The notes: generated from the letters alone by a model not told the origin. A stretch of 64,000 nucleotides of DNA from Catonella sp963545085 (GCA_963545085.1 CAUUHV010000001.1:160224-224223), one strand, 5' to 3'. Positions 25,869 through 34,608 are shown, counted from the first letter of the stretch. Translations and numbers: made by a program.

Positions 25869-25942
25869 GTCACGGTAATGCTCGGTTTGCAAGCGATCCG
25901 TGATCTATGGTGGTGATTATCATCACCACCTCCCGTACCGAG
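25869..25942. other. structured intergenic palindromes between SCP2-fusion and HIT genes
   Basis: A perfect 9-bp hairpin GGTGGTGAT/ATCACCACC (25909-25917, 25922-25930) with a 4-base loop lies next to CACGG/CCGTG (25871-25875, 25898-25902), all enclosed by CTCGGT/ACCGAG (25881-25886, 25937-25942). The first is a possible terminator for the minus-strand gene ending at 25944, though without a T-run. Confidence 0.45.
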
Positions 25943-25943
25943 A

Positions 25944-26936
25944 TTATATCTTATGAAACTGAAATATAGTGTCAAACATTCTTAATGTTTTAAAATTACC
26001 CTTTGCAGCCAGCTCTCCCGACATAAAAGCTCTTTGGAAGGTCATTTTTCCGGCGGTTATATTATTAAGTACTTCGCTTGTGGTTCTTGCCGAAACATCA
26101 GCCTCCTTAGATTCTCCGTAATAACATTTCAAATTTTCTCCATCCACCTCTACCGAGAAAAATCTTAAGATGTCGGAAAGCTCTATCGAGTAGCTTGCTT
26201 TAAAGTCGGCAGTCGGCTTGAAATGAGTTCTGAAGCTTTTAATAAGCTCATTGTCGTCGGCATCGCTGCCGAGCATTTCTCTGAACATTTGAGAAAGCTC
26301 CTCTATATCCTCTTTCTGCTTTTTGACATAGCTGTCATTTGAAACATAAACGGAAAGCTGCTCGCTCTCCTGAGGAGTTAAAGGAAGATTGTTTCCTGTT
26401 TCCAAATTATTTCTCAGTATTTTCTCGCTGGACGGGAAAACTGTCATTTTTTGGTTTATAGCCCTATATAAATCTTCCGTAATTCTTTCTATTCTCTTTG
26501 CAAACTGTCCATTAAGCTCAAAGTCGGTATGGTCATCAACGTATGAACTTATTCCCGGACAGATATAACCGCCCAGAATTTTCCATGCTCTTGTAAGATT
26601 GTAATAGCTTTCTTCCTCCCCGAAAGCCGTCGCGGTAACTACAGGCATCATAAACATTCCGTTTATTTTATCCTTATCCCCGTAAAGCCAGCACGCGTCT
26701 AAAAATTGCAGCATATATCCGCCCATTCCGAACCACTCGAGACTGGAAGCTAAAATTATTCCGTCAGCGTCTTTAAGAGTTTTAGGAAGCATGCTGATAC
26801 TGTTTTTTTCCTCATAAAGATTGTAGCGCTTCACCTGTACTCTCAATTCGGATAACACATCGGTTATCTTATCACAGATATAAAGAGTGGGATCTTCAAT
26901 AAGTCCCCTGCCTCCGTAGTATATATGTATTATCAT
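25944..26936 (-). CDS. flavodoxin-fold oxidoreductase fused to SCP2-like domain
   Basis: A 330-residue protein. Residues 1-165 resemble NADPH-dependent FMN reductase/flavodoxin folds (IIHIYYGGRGLIEDPTL, ADGIILASSLEWFGMGGYM, PVVTATAFGEEESYYN). A helical linker (about 185-235) leads to a C-terminal SCP2/sterol-carrier-like domain (SVEVDGENLKCYYG, NNITAGKMTFQRAFMSGELA, KGNFKTLRMFD). The SCP2 fold binds hydrophobic ligands, so the protein may act on lipids; the reaction is unknown. CAGGAG precedes ATG 26936. Confidence 0.7.
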   Translation of the reverse strand: MIIHIYYGGRGLIEDPTLYICDKITDVLSELRVQVKRYNLYEEKNSISMLPKTLKDADGIILASSLEWFGMGGYMLQFLDACWLYGDKDKINGMFMMPVVTATAFGEEESYYNLTRAWKILGGYICPGISSYVDDHTDFELNGQFAKRIERITEDLYRAINQKMTVFPSSEKILRNNLETGNNLPLTPQESEQLSVYVSNDSYVKKQKEDIEELSQMFREMLGSDADDNELIKSFRTHFKPTADFKASYSIELSDILRFFSVEVDGENLKCYYGESKEADVSARTTSEVLNNITAGKMTFQRAFMSGELAAKGNFKTLRMFDTIFQFHKI

Positions 26937-26994
26937 AAAATCTCCTGATTATGTAGTTTTTTAAACGATTCCGACAAAAAATATTTATACAGTT

Positions 26995-27642
26995 TTACAG
27001 CTTTCGGTCTGAACCGTAATCATTATTGTAAGTTTTCCTGCCGGAGGAAATAATCAGACCTATTATAAGTCCGGCTAAAAATCCTCCCAAATGAGCCGAA
27101 TTATCGGTGTAGCTGTCTTTGAAGCCCGCATATAGACTGAATATTGTAAAGGCAATCAGTTGAGTCCTTGATAAGCTCTTTAACTTATGGTGATTTTTTA
27201 TTACCGCCGCGACAGCTCCGCCGATCAGGGCAAAAATAGCACCCGACGCGCCTATTGATGAAATATTATACCCTAAATTCATATTATAAGCCATAGATGC
27301 AAGGCTTGCAAGGACACCGCCGATAAAATAAATGAGCAGAAAATGCATTTTACCCTCACAGGCTTCATATCTTCCTCCTATAACGAAGAGTATAAGCATA
27401 TTATTCATAAGATGCTTTATATCGGCGTGAAGAAAAATTGAAGTTATAAGTCTGTAATATTCCCCGTATGTCCTGATTTCGGTCCATGAATTTGCGCCGA
27501 GAGAAATGAAATCATATCCGTTCTGTAAAAGAAAAATATTGAAAATAATGTAAATTAAAATGTTTACGGCAATAAGCCCTACAGTAACGGGAAGAACTTG
27601 AAACGGTGAGTCGTTTTTTGTTTCGCGTTCGGTATATTCCAT
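26995..27642 (-). CDS. rhomboid-family intramembrane serine protease
   Basis: A 215-residue polytopic protein with six or so membrane helices. The catalytic serine is in SSIGASGAIFALIGG and the histidine in DNSAHLGGFLAG; the HADIKHLMNNM segment matches the conserved rhomboid HxxxHxxxNM region. Rhomboids cleave single-pass membrane proteins. The start at 27642 has a GGAGG on the minus strand; an upstream in-frame ATG at 27663 does not. Confidence 0.9.
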   Translation of the reverse strand: MEYTERETKNDSPFQVLPVTVGLIAVNILIYIIFNIFLLQNGYDFISLGANSWTEIRTYGEYYRLITSIFLHADIKHLMNNMLILFVIGGRYEACEGKMHFLLIYFIGGVLASLASMAYNMNLGYNISSIGASGAIFALIGGAVAAVIKNHHKLKSLSRTQLIAFTIFSLYAGFKDSYTDNSAHLGGFLAGLIIGLIISSGRKTYNNDYGSDRKL

Positions 27643-27775
27643 AGAATTCCTCCGTATTTTCACCGCAATAGCGAATGTTTAAGAAAAAGTACAGGATTGT
27701 TCTTTGACTTAGCGGTGCTTTAGTGATATATTATTACAATTAAACGGAATAAGCAATTTGTTTTAGCTTTAACTT

Positions 27776-27802
27776 ATAAACATCGGTTTATGCGATGTTT
27801 AT
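27776..27802. promoter_or_regulatory. inverted repeat upstream of dps
   Basis: ATAAACATCG (27776-27785) and CGATGTTTAT (27793-27802) form a perfect 10-bp dyad with a 7-base spacer, 92 bases before the dps start and between two divergent genes. It could be an operator; it is not a match to a PerR or Fur box that I know. Confidence 0.4.
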
Positions 27803-27893
27803 AAAAACGGAAAAGTTGAGGATTTAAGTTATAGCTAAGTTTAGACATTGCAAATTATTCTTTTCAATGAAAAATTAAGGAGGAATTTATATT

Positions 27894-28322
27894 ATGGAAA
27901 AATTGAATGTTTATCTTGCGAATCTTATGGTGGGAAATGTAAAGCTTCATAATCTTCACTGGAACGTCAGAGGAATTTCATTTAAGGCTGTTCACGAGTA
28001 TCTTGAAGAGCTTTATAATACCTCTTTCGGAAAGTTTGATGAGGTTGCGGAGCTTCAGAAGATGAAGGGTGTATATCCTAAAGCTTCCGTTAAGGAATTT
28101 ATGGAGATTACCACTATTAAAGAGCTTGAGAGCAAACCGTATACTGTTAAAGAAAGTCTTGAGTACGCGCTCGAGTATATAAAGGAAATGAGAACTTTGG
28201 CTGCCGAGATAAGAAAGAGTGCCGATGAAACGGATGATTTCTCTCTTGTGGATATGATGGAAGAACATATTGACGAGTATAATAAGAACGCATGGTTCTT
28301 GGAGAGTATGCTTGAGAAATAG
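27894..28322 (+). CDS. dps: Dps-family ferritin-like protein
   Basis: A 142-residue DNA-binding-protein-from-starved-cells type ferritin. The ferroxidase ligands appear in KLHNLHWNVRG and SFGKFDEVAEL (His, Asp, Glu). Dps dodecamers store iron and remove peroxide. ATG 27894 has AAGGAGG at 27877-27883. Monocistronic, with an inverted repeat upstream and a terminator after it, ending in TAG. Confidence 0.9.
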   Translation: MEKLNVYLANLMVGNVKLHNLHWNVRGISFKAVHEYLEELYNTSFGKFDEVAELQKMKGVYPKASVKEFMEITTIKELESKPYTVKESLEYALEYIKEMRTLAAEIRKSADETDDFSLVDMMEEHIDEYNKNAWFLESMLEK

Positions 28323-28358
28323 TCGGATATTTTTTCGGTGCCTGATGTGCATTTAAAA

Positions 28359-28400
28359 AGGAGGCTGTAAGGAAAATTAACCCTGCAGCTTTCTTTTTTT
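28359..28400 (+). terminator. terminator after dps
   Basis: GGCTGTA...TGCAGC pairing (28363-28369 with 28384-28389, one G-U pair) followed by TTTCTTTTTTT. Confidence 0.6.
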
Positions 28401-28445
28401 GATGGTATAATCAACTTATCACTAATAAAAAGACGGGAGGTTGTT

Positions 28446-29144
28446 ATGGAGATTATCGGAATTATCGGGGCTATGGATGAAGAAGTGGCAAAGCTTAAAG
28501 AAAAAATGACGGAAGTGGAGGTTAAAGAAAAGGCTTCGATGTCATTTTTTGAGGGAAGGCTTAACGGCAAAAGGGCGGTAGTTGTAAGAAGCGGCATAGG
28601 AAAAGTAAATGCCGCCGTATGCGCTCAGATACTTATAGATGATTATAAGGCGGATATGCTTGTAAACACCGGAGTAGCGGGAGCGCTCCATTGTGAGCTT
28701 AATATAGGAGATATTGTGCTTTCTTCCGACGCTCTGCACCACGATATGGATGTGACGGGATTCGGATATGAACCGGGGATGATTCCGAGGATGAAGGAGT
28801 CGATATTTACAGCCGATAAAAATATTCTTTTAAAGACGAAGGAAATCTGTGAAAAAGTAAATCCGGAAATAAAAACACATATAGGACGGGTAGTAAGCGG
28901 TGACTGTTTCGTATCGGGAAGTGAGCGAAAAAAATATATTTTTGAAACCTTTGGCGGCTACTGTACGGAAATGGAGGGAGCGGCTATAGCACAAACCGCC
29001 TATCTTAACAATATACCGTTTCTTATAATAAGAGCAATATCGGACAAGGCGGACGGAAGCGCAACCATGGACTATAAGGAATTTGAGATAAAGGCTATAG
29101 AGCATACGGTTAGGCTTGTGGAAGAACTTGTGAGGGAAATATAA
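28446..29144 (+). CDS. mtnN: 5'-methylthioadenosine/S-adenosylhomocysteine nucleosidase
   Basis: A 232-residue nucleosidase (Pfs/MTAN). Landmarks are GAMDEEVAKLKE near the N terminus with the catalytic Glu, the VNTGVAGAL loop, TEMEGAAIAQTAY and RAISDKADGSA with the catalytic Asp. It cleaves the N-glycosidic bond of MTA and SAH, recycling SAM by-products and giving S-ribosylhomocysteine for LuxS if present. GGGAGG precedes ATG 28446; an extended -10 TGGTATAAT lies at 28403-28411. Confidence 0.94.
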   Translation: MEIIGIIGAMDEEVAKLKEKMTEVEVKEKASMSFFEGRLNGKRAVVVRSGIGKVNAAVCAQILIDDYKADMLVNTGVAGALHCELNIGDIVLSSDALHHDMDVTGFGYEPGMIPRMKESIFTADKNILLKTKEICEKVNPEIKTHIGRVVSGDCFVSGSERKKYIFETFGGYCTEMEGAAIAQTAYLNNIPFLIIRAISDKADGSATMDYKEFEIKAIEHTVRLVEELVREI

Positions 29145-29401
29145 GTACAAAGATGAAATTATATAGAAAATAATTCGAATTTACCGTTAAAAAATCAAAT
29201 AAATTAAAGACAATAAATAAAAAATACAGATATTGCATCGCAATACTGTTCTAAACAAGAAATTGATAAATTTATGAAAAAGCAGTATACTTACAGTAAA
29301 TAAAAGAAGTTAATCAGAACAAATTCCTCAAAGGTACAAAAACGGTGACATGGAAAACTTCAACTTGGCAACTTATTAAAACTTTGTGCAAGGAGAAGAC
29401 G

Positions 29402-30649
29402 ATGAAAAAGTTTTTGTTTGCGCTGATATTGATGCTTACGGCTGTATTTATACTCGGCTCCGGTAAAAGAGCATATGCCTATACAGGCGGGGAACCTGTA
29501 ATAAAAAGCTTTGAGAACAATTCAAAGTTTTTAACGGATGAGCAGGCACAAGCGGTTTTCAGGGATATAAGGAAGTATATAGAGGGATATATCGGAAAAG
29601 GACCTATATATAAAATGAAATATATCTGGATTGCTTTTACCGATTATGATGTAGAATTTGAAGATGTGATTTATGATGGGAAGGATTATATCAATATATG
29701 GATTTCTGTGGATATGTTGCCTGAAGGAAAGCGTTCCGAACCGAGAAGTCCGGCTGATACTCGCCCTGATTCTGCGTCAATTCCGTTTGTGATTGAACTT
29801 TTGGGAAATAACGAGCCGATGTTTTATGAAGGTTTAAATGTAACTGATCCGTCTATTAACTATAAGATTTACAGTCGTACAGGTTTCGCCGGAACCGTAG
29901 AGGATTTGTATCTTATCGATAAAAAAAACATAAGGGAAGGTTTTGAAACGGTAGATAGTCCGGAATATCGGATGCAGCTTGAGAATATTGAGAATCTCGA
30001 ATATATTTATGATGATTATTATGAAGAACAGGAGCAGTAGTTGGATGAAGAGGAAGAAGACTTTGCGGACGATTCCGAGGAGTGGTTTAAAGAATTTCGA
30101 GAAGACTTTGAAGAAGAGGAAAAAGCTGAGAATTTAACGGGAGAACAGGGAGAGATAGAAGAAATTGTCGAGCCGTTTAAAAAGGATTGGAGCTATGACA
30201 GGTAGAAAGTTGCAGATTATGCTTTGGAACATTGCACAGATGAACCGGAGTACTCGAAGAAAAATAACGGAAGTGACTGTGCAAACTTCGTGTCTAAATG
30301 TATAAATGCAGGAGGAATAGAAGAAGAACACACTAAAAAGCAAAAAACAAGTTGGTTCCCGGGGAGTGATAACTGGATTAGGACAGGGTATAATAAAAAC
30401 GGGGGAGTTGTTCCGTGTATGACGAGCAAGGGATATTTCAATAAAGTTAAAAAATCCGGTGCCGATATTGGAGACATAGTATACTGGAATAATCAGAGCC
30501 ATGTTGCTCTTGTAACAAAAAGAGAAGAAACCATAAAAAAGGATAAAAACGGTAAAAAAAAGAAAAAGGTTTTTATCTATTTTTCACAGCATTCAAACGA
30601 AACATTGCCTTTCTTTTTTATTGTAATATCTTGTACTTATCCCATGTAA
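29402..30649 (+). pseudogene. secreted amidase-like protein interrupted by two in-frame TAG codons
   Basis: One frame runs from ATG 29402 (AAGGAG at 29391-29396) to TAA 30647-30649, broken only by TAG at 30038-30040 and at 30203-30205. Part one (212 residues) has a signal peptide (KKFLFALILMLTAVFILGSG, cleavage near AYAY). The 54 codons between the stops are an acidic Glu/Asp-rich linker. After the second stop the frame carries an Amidase_6-like domain: KVADYALEHC, NNGSDCANFVSKCINAGG, GDIVYWNNQSHVALV, with Cys and His in expected places. As read, only the first part would be secreted without its catalytic domain. Both stops could derive from CAG codons by one transition. Nearby genes (dps, holB, sufB) use TAG as a normal stop. 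Confidence 0.75.
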
Positions 30650-30713
30650 TTGATAAAATAATAACGGCATTAAAAAGTATTCTGTAATAAACAGCAAAGA
30701 TAGGAGTAAGAAA

Positions 30714-32060
30714 ATGAAAGTTTCTTTTGATTATTCACTTGCAAAAAATGTGATTTCCGAAGACGAGGTAAAATTTATCGAGAGCAGTGTGATGTCCGCC
30801 AAGGAGATGCTTGTAAACAAGACCGGCGCAGGCTCGGACTTCCTCGGTTGGATAGACCTTCCGGTAAACTATGATAAGGAAGAGTTTGCGAGGATTAAAA
30901 AGGCGGCGGCGAAGATTCAATCCGATTCGGACGTGCTTTTGGTAATAGGTATCGGAGGCTCATACTTAGGCGCGAGAGCGGCGATAGAGTTTTTAAGACA
31001 CGGCTTTTACAATAATCTTTCCAAAACGGCGAGAAAGACACCGGAGATTTATTACTGCGGCAACAGCTTAAGTCCCGATTATCTTTCGGATTTAATAGAG
31101 GTTATAGGCGACAGGGATTTTTCGGTAAATATAATAAGTAAGTCCGGAACAACTACGGAGCCTGCCGTGGCTTTCAGAGTATTTAAAAAGATGCTCATAG
31201 AAAAATACGGCGCGGCGGAGGCGAATAAGAGAATTTACGCTACTACGGATAAGGCAAGGGGTGCGTTAAAGAGTCTTGCGAACGAACAGGGTTATGAGAG
31301 CTTTGTAGTACCTGACGATGTAGGCGGACGTTTTTCGGTGCTTACTGCGGTGGGACTTCTTCCGATTGCGGTGAGCGGAGCCGATATAGACAGGCTTATG
31401 GCGGGGGCTGCCGATATGCGTAAAACCTGCCTTGAAAACGGTTTTAAAGAAAACGGAGCGTTGATGTATGCCGCCGTGAGAAATATTCTCCATAGAAAGG
31501 GCAAGATGATGGAAGTGCTCGCCAACTATGAGCCGGCTTTCCATTTTGTCGGAGAATGGTGGAAGCAGCTTTACGGTGAGAGCGAGGGTAAGGATCAAAA
31601 GGGAATTTTCCCTGCCGCAGTTGATTTCACAACCGACCTTCACTCCCTCGGTCAGTTCGTACAGGACGGCTCAAGGATAATGTTTGAAACAGTCGTTAAT
31701 ATAGTTAAGCCTAACAGAAATATAACTCTTGAAACGGAAGAAATTGATACGGACGGGCTTAATTATCTTTCCGGGGAAACTCTCGATTTTGTAAATAAGA
31801 GTGCCATGAAGGGTACGGGACTTGCCCATGTGGACGGAAATGTGCCTAACCTGTTAATAAATCTTGAGGATAAAAGTGAAGAAGCGCTCGGCGAATTATT
31901 CTATTTCTTTGAGTTTGCCGTAGGTGTAAGCGGCTATATGTCAGGTGTAAATCCGTTTGACCAGCCGGGTGTTGAGAGCTATAAGAAGAATATGTTCGCC
32001 CTTTTAGGAAAACCGGGGTTTGAGGAAAGAAGAAAAGAGCTTTTAGAGAGAATGAAGTAA
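30714..32060 (+). CDS. pgi: glucose-6-phosphate isomerase
   Basis: A 448-residue PGI of the Firmicutes length class. Motifs: VIGIGGSYLGARAAIEF, ISKSGTTTEPAVAFR, GEWWKQLYGESEGKDQKG and NPFDQPGVESYKKNMF, containing the catalytic Glu and Lys. It interconverts glucose-6-phosphate and fructose-6-phosphate in glycolysis. AGGAG precedes ATG 30714. Confidence 0.97.
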   Translation: MKVSFDYSLAKNVISEDEVKFIESSVMSAKEMLVNKTGAGSDFLGWIDLPVNYDKEEFARIKKAAAKIQSDSDVLLVIGIGGSYLGARAAIEFLRHGFYNNLSKTARKTPEIYYCGNSLSPDYLSDLIEVIGDRDFSVNIISKSGTTTEPAVAFRVFKKMLIEKYGAAEANKRIYATTDKARGALKSLANEQGYESFVVPDDVGGRFSVLTAVGLLPIAVSGADIDRLMAGAADMRKTCLENGFKENGALMYAAVRNILHRKGKMMEVLANYEPAFHFVGEWWKQLYGESEGKDQKGIFPAAVDFTTDLHSLGQFVQDGSRIMFETVVNIVKPNRNITLETEEIDTDGLNYLSGETLDFVNKSAMKGTGLAHVDGNVPNLLINLEDKSEEALGELFYFFEFAVGVSGYMSGVNPFDQPGVESYKKNMFALLGKPGFEERRKELLERMK

Positions 32061-32078
32061 TGCCTTTATAGATGATAA

Positions 32079-32123
32079 AAAACCGCTTTGATACGGGAGA
32101 TTTCCATATCGGGGCGGTTTTAA
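32079..32123 (+). terminator. terminator after pgi
   Basis: AAAACCGCTTTGATA (32079-32093) pairs with TATCGGGGCGGTTTT (32107-32121) over 15 positions including three G-U pairs, with T-rich 3' arm. Confidence 0.65.
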
Positions 32124-32213
32124 CGCTCCGACATACTTAATACCCTTCGATAAATCCGGCTATAGCGACACCGTTTTATAATAGGCGCGGTATAAAAGCA
32201 AAAAATAAAATAC

Positions 32214-32243
32214 TTGACTGAATAAGACCCGATGTGTTATAGT
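32214..32243 (+). promoter_or_regulatory. promoter of the rpmG-secE-nusG-rplKA operon
   Basis: TTGACT (32214-32219) and TATAGT (32238-32243) with an 18-base spacer, about 75 bases before rpmG. Confidence 0.6.
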
Positions 32244-32317
32244 CTTAATGCGAGATGAAAGAGGTCTTTTTTTTATGCCTAAAAACAAGAAGTAACATTA
32301 AAGCGGAGGTGAATTTA

Positions 32318-32467
32318 ATGCGAGTTAGAATTACACTGGCATGTACAGACTGTAAGCAGCGCAACTACAACACGATGAAGGAAAAGAAGCTTCATCCTGA
32401 GAGAATGGAAACAAAGAAGTATTGCAAGTTCTGCAGAAAGCACACGCTGCATAAGGAAACCAAGTAA
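32318..32467 (+). CDS. rpmG: 50S ribosomal protein L33
   Basis: A 49-residue protein from ATG 32318 (GCGGAGGTGA at 32302-32311). MRVRITLACTDCKQRNY and KKYCKFCRKHTLH show the two CxxC pairs of the zinc-binding L33 form. Longer frames upstream do not align with L33. It opens the secE-nusG operon as in many Firmicutes. Confidence 0.95.
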   Translation: MRVRITLACTDCKQRNYNTMKEKKLHPERMETKKYCKFCRKHTLHKETK

Positions 32468-32517
32468 TAACCAACCATTACGGGTATCGAACAGGATGCA
32501 GTCGAAAGGAATGTAAT

Positions 32518-32736
32518 ATGGGAGATATGGCGAACAAAACTACTGAAAAAACCTCCAAGTCATCAGGTTTTTTCAAAAGTGTCAAGTCAGAATTTAAAAA
32601 GATTATCTGGCCGAATAAAGAATCCCTTACTAAAGAGTCGGTGGCTGTTATTGTTACTACTGTAGTGCTCGGCGGGGTTATCGCCCTGCTCGATATGGGT
32701 ATTCAGTATGTAATCAACATAATTCTTGGTAAATAA
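32518..32736 (+). CDS. secE: preprotein translocase subunit SecE
   Basis: A 72-residue single-span SecE. A soluble amphipathic part with FKKIIWPNKESLTKES, the family signature, leads to one membrane helix (about 43-68). It stabilises SecY. AAAGGA at 32505-32510 supports ATG 32518; ATG 32527 is an alternative with worse spacing. Confidence 0.95.
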   Translation: MGDMANKTTEKTSKSSGFFKSVKSEFKKIIWPNKESLTKESVAVIVTTVVLGGVIALLDMGIQYVINIILGK

Positions 32737-32753
32737 TAAAAAAAGGTGATTAT

Positions 32754-33269
32754 ATGGCAGAGGCTAATTGGTACGTGGTGCATACTTATTCCGGATATGA
32801 GAATAAGGTAAAGGTAGATATTGAAAAAACTATCGAAAACAGGAATATGCAAGAGCAGATACTTGAGGTTGCGGTTCCTATTGAAGAGGTTATCGAAATT
32901 AGGGACGGAGTCAAAAGAAATGTCCAGAGAAAACTTTTTCCGGGATATGTATTCCTGAATATGATAATGAATGACGATACATGGTATGTCGTGAGAAATA
33001 CCAGAGGTGTTACCGGGTTTGTGGGTCCGGGCTCTAAACCGGTTCCTCTTTCCGAAGAGGAGATAAGAACCATGCTTTCGGGACGTTCATCGGTAGAAAT
33101 CGACCTTGAAATAGGTGACTCGGTACAGCTTTCTTCAGAAGGCTTTGAGGGAAATATGGGAGTCATAACGGCTCTCGACAAAGAAGAACAGCTTGCGACC
33201 GTTACCGTTGATATGTTCGGACAGGATACACCATTAGAGGTTAGCTTCACAGATATAAAGAAGTTATAA
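32754..33269 (+). CDS. nusG: transcription termination/antitermination protein NusG
   Basis: A 171-residue NusG: N-terminal NGN domain starting ANWYVVHTYSGYENKV and with FPGYVFLNMIMN, then a C-terminal KOW domain (IGDSVQLSSEGFEGNMG). It binds RNA polymerase and couples to Rho or ribosomal S10. AAAGGTGAT precedes ATG 32754. Confidence 0.97.
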   Translation: MAEANWYVVHTYSGYENKVKVDIEKTIENRNMQEQILEVAVPIEEVIEIRDGVKRNVQRKLFPGYVFLNMIMNDDTWYVVRNTRGVTGFVGPGSKPVPLSEEEIRTMLSGRSSVEIDLEIGDSVQLSSEGFEGNMGVITALDKEEQLATVTVDMFGQDTPLEVSFTDIKKL

Positions 33270-33282
33270 CGGAGGTTATGAT

Positions 33283-33708
33283 ATGGCTAAGAAGGTCGAA
33301 GGATATATTAAATTACAGATTCCGGCAGCGAAGGCAACACCGGCTCCACCGGTAGGTCCGGCCCTCGGACAGCACGGAGTTAACATTGTTCAGTTTACAA
33401 AGGAGTTTAACGCTCGTACCGCAAATCAGGAGGGAATGATTATCCCTATTGTTATTACGGTATATGCGGACAGAAGCTTCAGCTTCATTACAAAGACTCC
33501 GCCTGCAGCGGTTCTTTTAAAGAAGGCTGCAAAGATTGATAAGGCTTCTGGTCAGCCTAACAAAAATAAGGTTGCGAAGATTCCTTCTTCCGAAGTACGT
33601 AAAATCGCGGAGCTTAAAATGCCCGATCTTAACGCTGCGAGCGTAGAGGCGGCTATGAGCATGATTGCGGGTACTGCAAGAAGCATGGGTATCGTGGTAG
33701 AAGACTAA
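33283..33708 (+). CDS. rplK: 50S ribosomal protein L11
   Basis: A 141-residue L11. YIKLQIPAAKATPAPPVGPA and LGQHGVNI mark the N-terminal domain, and AASVEAAMSMIAGTARSMGI the rRNA-binding C-terminal domain. L11 forms the GTPase-associated centre stalk base. ATG 33283 has GGAGG upstream. Confidence 0.98.
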   Translation: MAKKVEGYIKLQIPAAKATPAPPVGPALGQHGVNIVQFTKEFNARTANQEGMIIPIVITVYADRSFSFITKTPPAAVLLKKAAKIDKASGQPNKNKVAKIPSSEVRKIAELKMPDLNAASVEAAMSMIAGTARSMGIVVED

Positions 33709-33721
33709 TTCGATAATCAGA

Positions 33722-33765
33722 GTGGGAGGCTAAGCTTACGGCGAGCCGAACAGTTTTATAACCAC
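33722..33765 (+). promoter_or_regulatory. possible L1-binding mRNA element between rplK and rplA
   Basis: GTGG (33722-33725) pairs with CCAC (33762-33765), enclosing GGCT/AGCC (33728-33731, 33744-33747) with the sequence GTGGGAGGC. L1 autoregulates its operon in several bacteria by binding an mRNA mimic of its 23S site, and a GTGGGAGG motif before rplA is what I would expect. This is inference from placement and motif. Confidence 0.35.
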
Positions 33766-33779
33766 AGGAGGTTTTTATA

Positions 33780-34475
33780 ATGAAAAGAGGAAAGAAATAT
33801 TCAGAAGCAGCCAAACTCATTGACAGAGTTAAGGCTTATGATACTGAAGAGGCGGTAGAGCTTGTTAAAAAGACTGCTGTCGCAAAGTTTGATGAAACCG
33901 TTGAAGCTCATATCAGACTCGGAGTTGACGGTCGCCATGCCGACCAGCAGATCCGCGGCGCTGTTGTACTTCCTCACGGAACGGGAAAGACCGTTCGCGT
34001 GCTTGTATTCGCAAAGGGTACAAAGCTTGATGAGGCACAGGCTGCAGGAGCGGATTATGTAGGTGGAGAAGAACTTATCCCTAAGATTCAGAATGAAGGT
34101 TGGATGGATTTTGATGTAGTTGTAGCTACTCCCGACATGATGGGTGTTGTAGGTCGTCTCGGTCGTGTACTCGGACCTAAGGGACTCATGCCTAACCCAA
34201 AGGCGGGAACGGTTACTATGGATGTTACTCAGGCAGTAAGCGATATTAAGGCAGGTAAGATTGAGTATCGTCTTGATAAGGCAAATATTGTACATGTACC
34301 GGTTGGCAAAGCTTCCTTTACAAAGGAACAGCTCGCGGAAAATTTCTCTACGCTTATGAGCGCTATAATAAAGGCTAAACCGGCGTCTGCAAAAGGACAG
34401 TATTTAAGAAGCGTTACTATAGCTTCTACAATGGGTCCGGGAATCAGAGTAAATACGTCTAAATTAGGAAGCTGA
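33780..34475 (+). CDS. rplA: 50S ribosomal protein L1
   Basis: A 231-residue L1 with the signature region (VVATPDMMGVVGRLGRVLGP and GLMPNPKAGTVT) and VDGRHADQQIRGAVVLPHGTG near residue 50-70 (split family motif, only quoted as landmarks). L1 forms the mobile stalk at the E site. AGGAGG precedes ATG 33780. The usual next genes rplJ and rplL are absent; a terminator follows. Confidence 0.97.
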   Translation: MKRGKKYSEAAKLIDRVKAYDTEEAVELVKKTAVAKFDETVEAHIRLGVDGRHADQQIRGAVVLPHGTGKTVRVLVFAKGTKLDEAQAAGADYVGGEELIPKIQNEGWMDFDVVVATPDMMGVVGRLGRVLGPKGLMPNPKAGTVTMDVTQAVSDIKAGKIEYRLDKANIVHVPVGKASFTKEQLAENFSTLMSAIIKAKPASAKGQYLRSVTIASTMGPGIRVNTSKLGS

Positions 34476-34536
34476 TTTAAAGAATCGGCATTTAGGCAAA
34501 AAAGAAGTCGGAACCTTTAACCTCGCGCATATATTG

Positions 34537-34569
34537 CAGCAGCCTGTTTTTTTACAGGCTGCTGTTTTG
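34537..34569 (+). terminator. terminator after rplA
   Basis: A perfect 11-bp stem CAGCAGCCTGT/ACAGGCTGCTG with a T6 loop, followed by TTTTG. It ends the rpmG-rplA operon where rplJL would normally continue. Confidence 0.75.
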
Positions 34570-34608
34570 ATAGTGGCGCATCCGCCCACGAAATAAGAGG
34601 GAGAGAAA

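Noticed and set aside
29402..30649. Reading the two TAG codons as translated (amber recoding) as the default call
   Set aside because: dps, holB and sufB in this window end in TAG, so TAG works as a stop here; the pseudogene reading is simpler.
32255..32317. Longer rpmG start at 32255
   Set aside because: The extra 21 residues do not fit L33, and the good ribosome binding site lies before 32318.
34476..34608. L10 leader RNA after rplA
   Set aside because: No rplJ follows, and the sequence has only a simple terminator hairpin.
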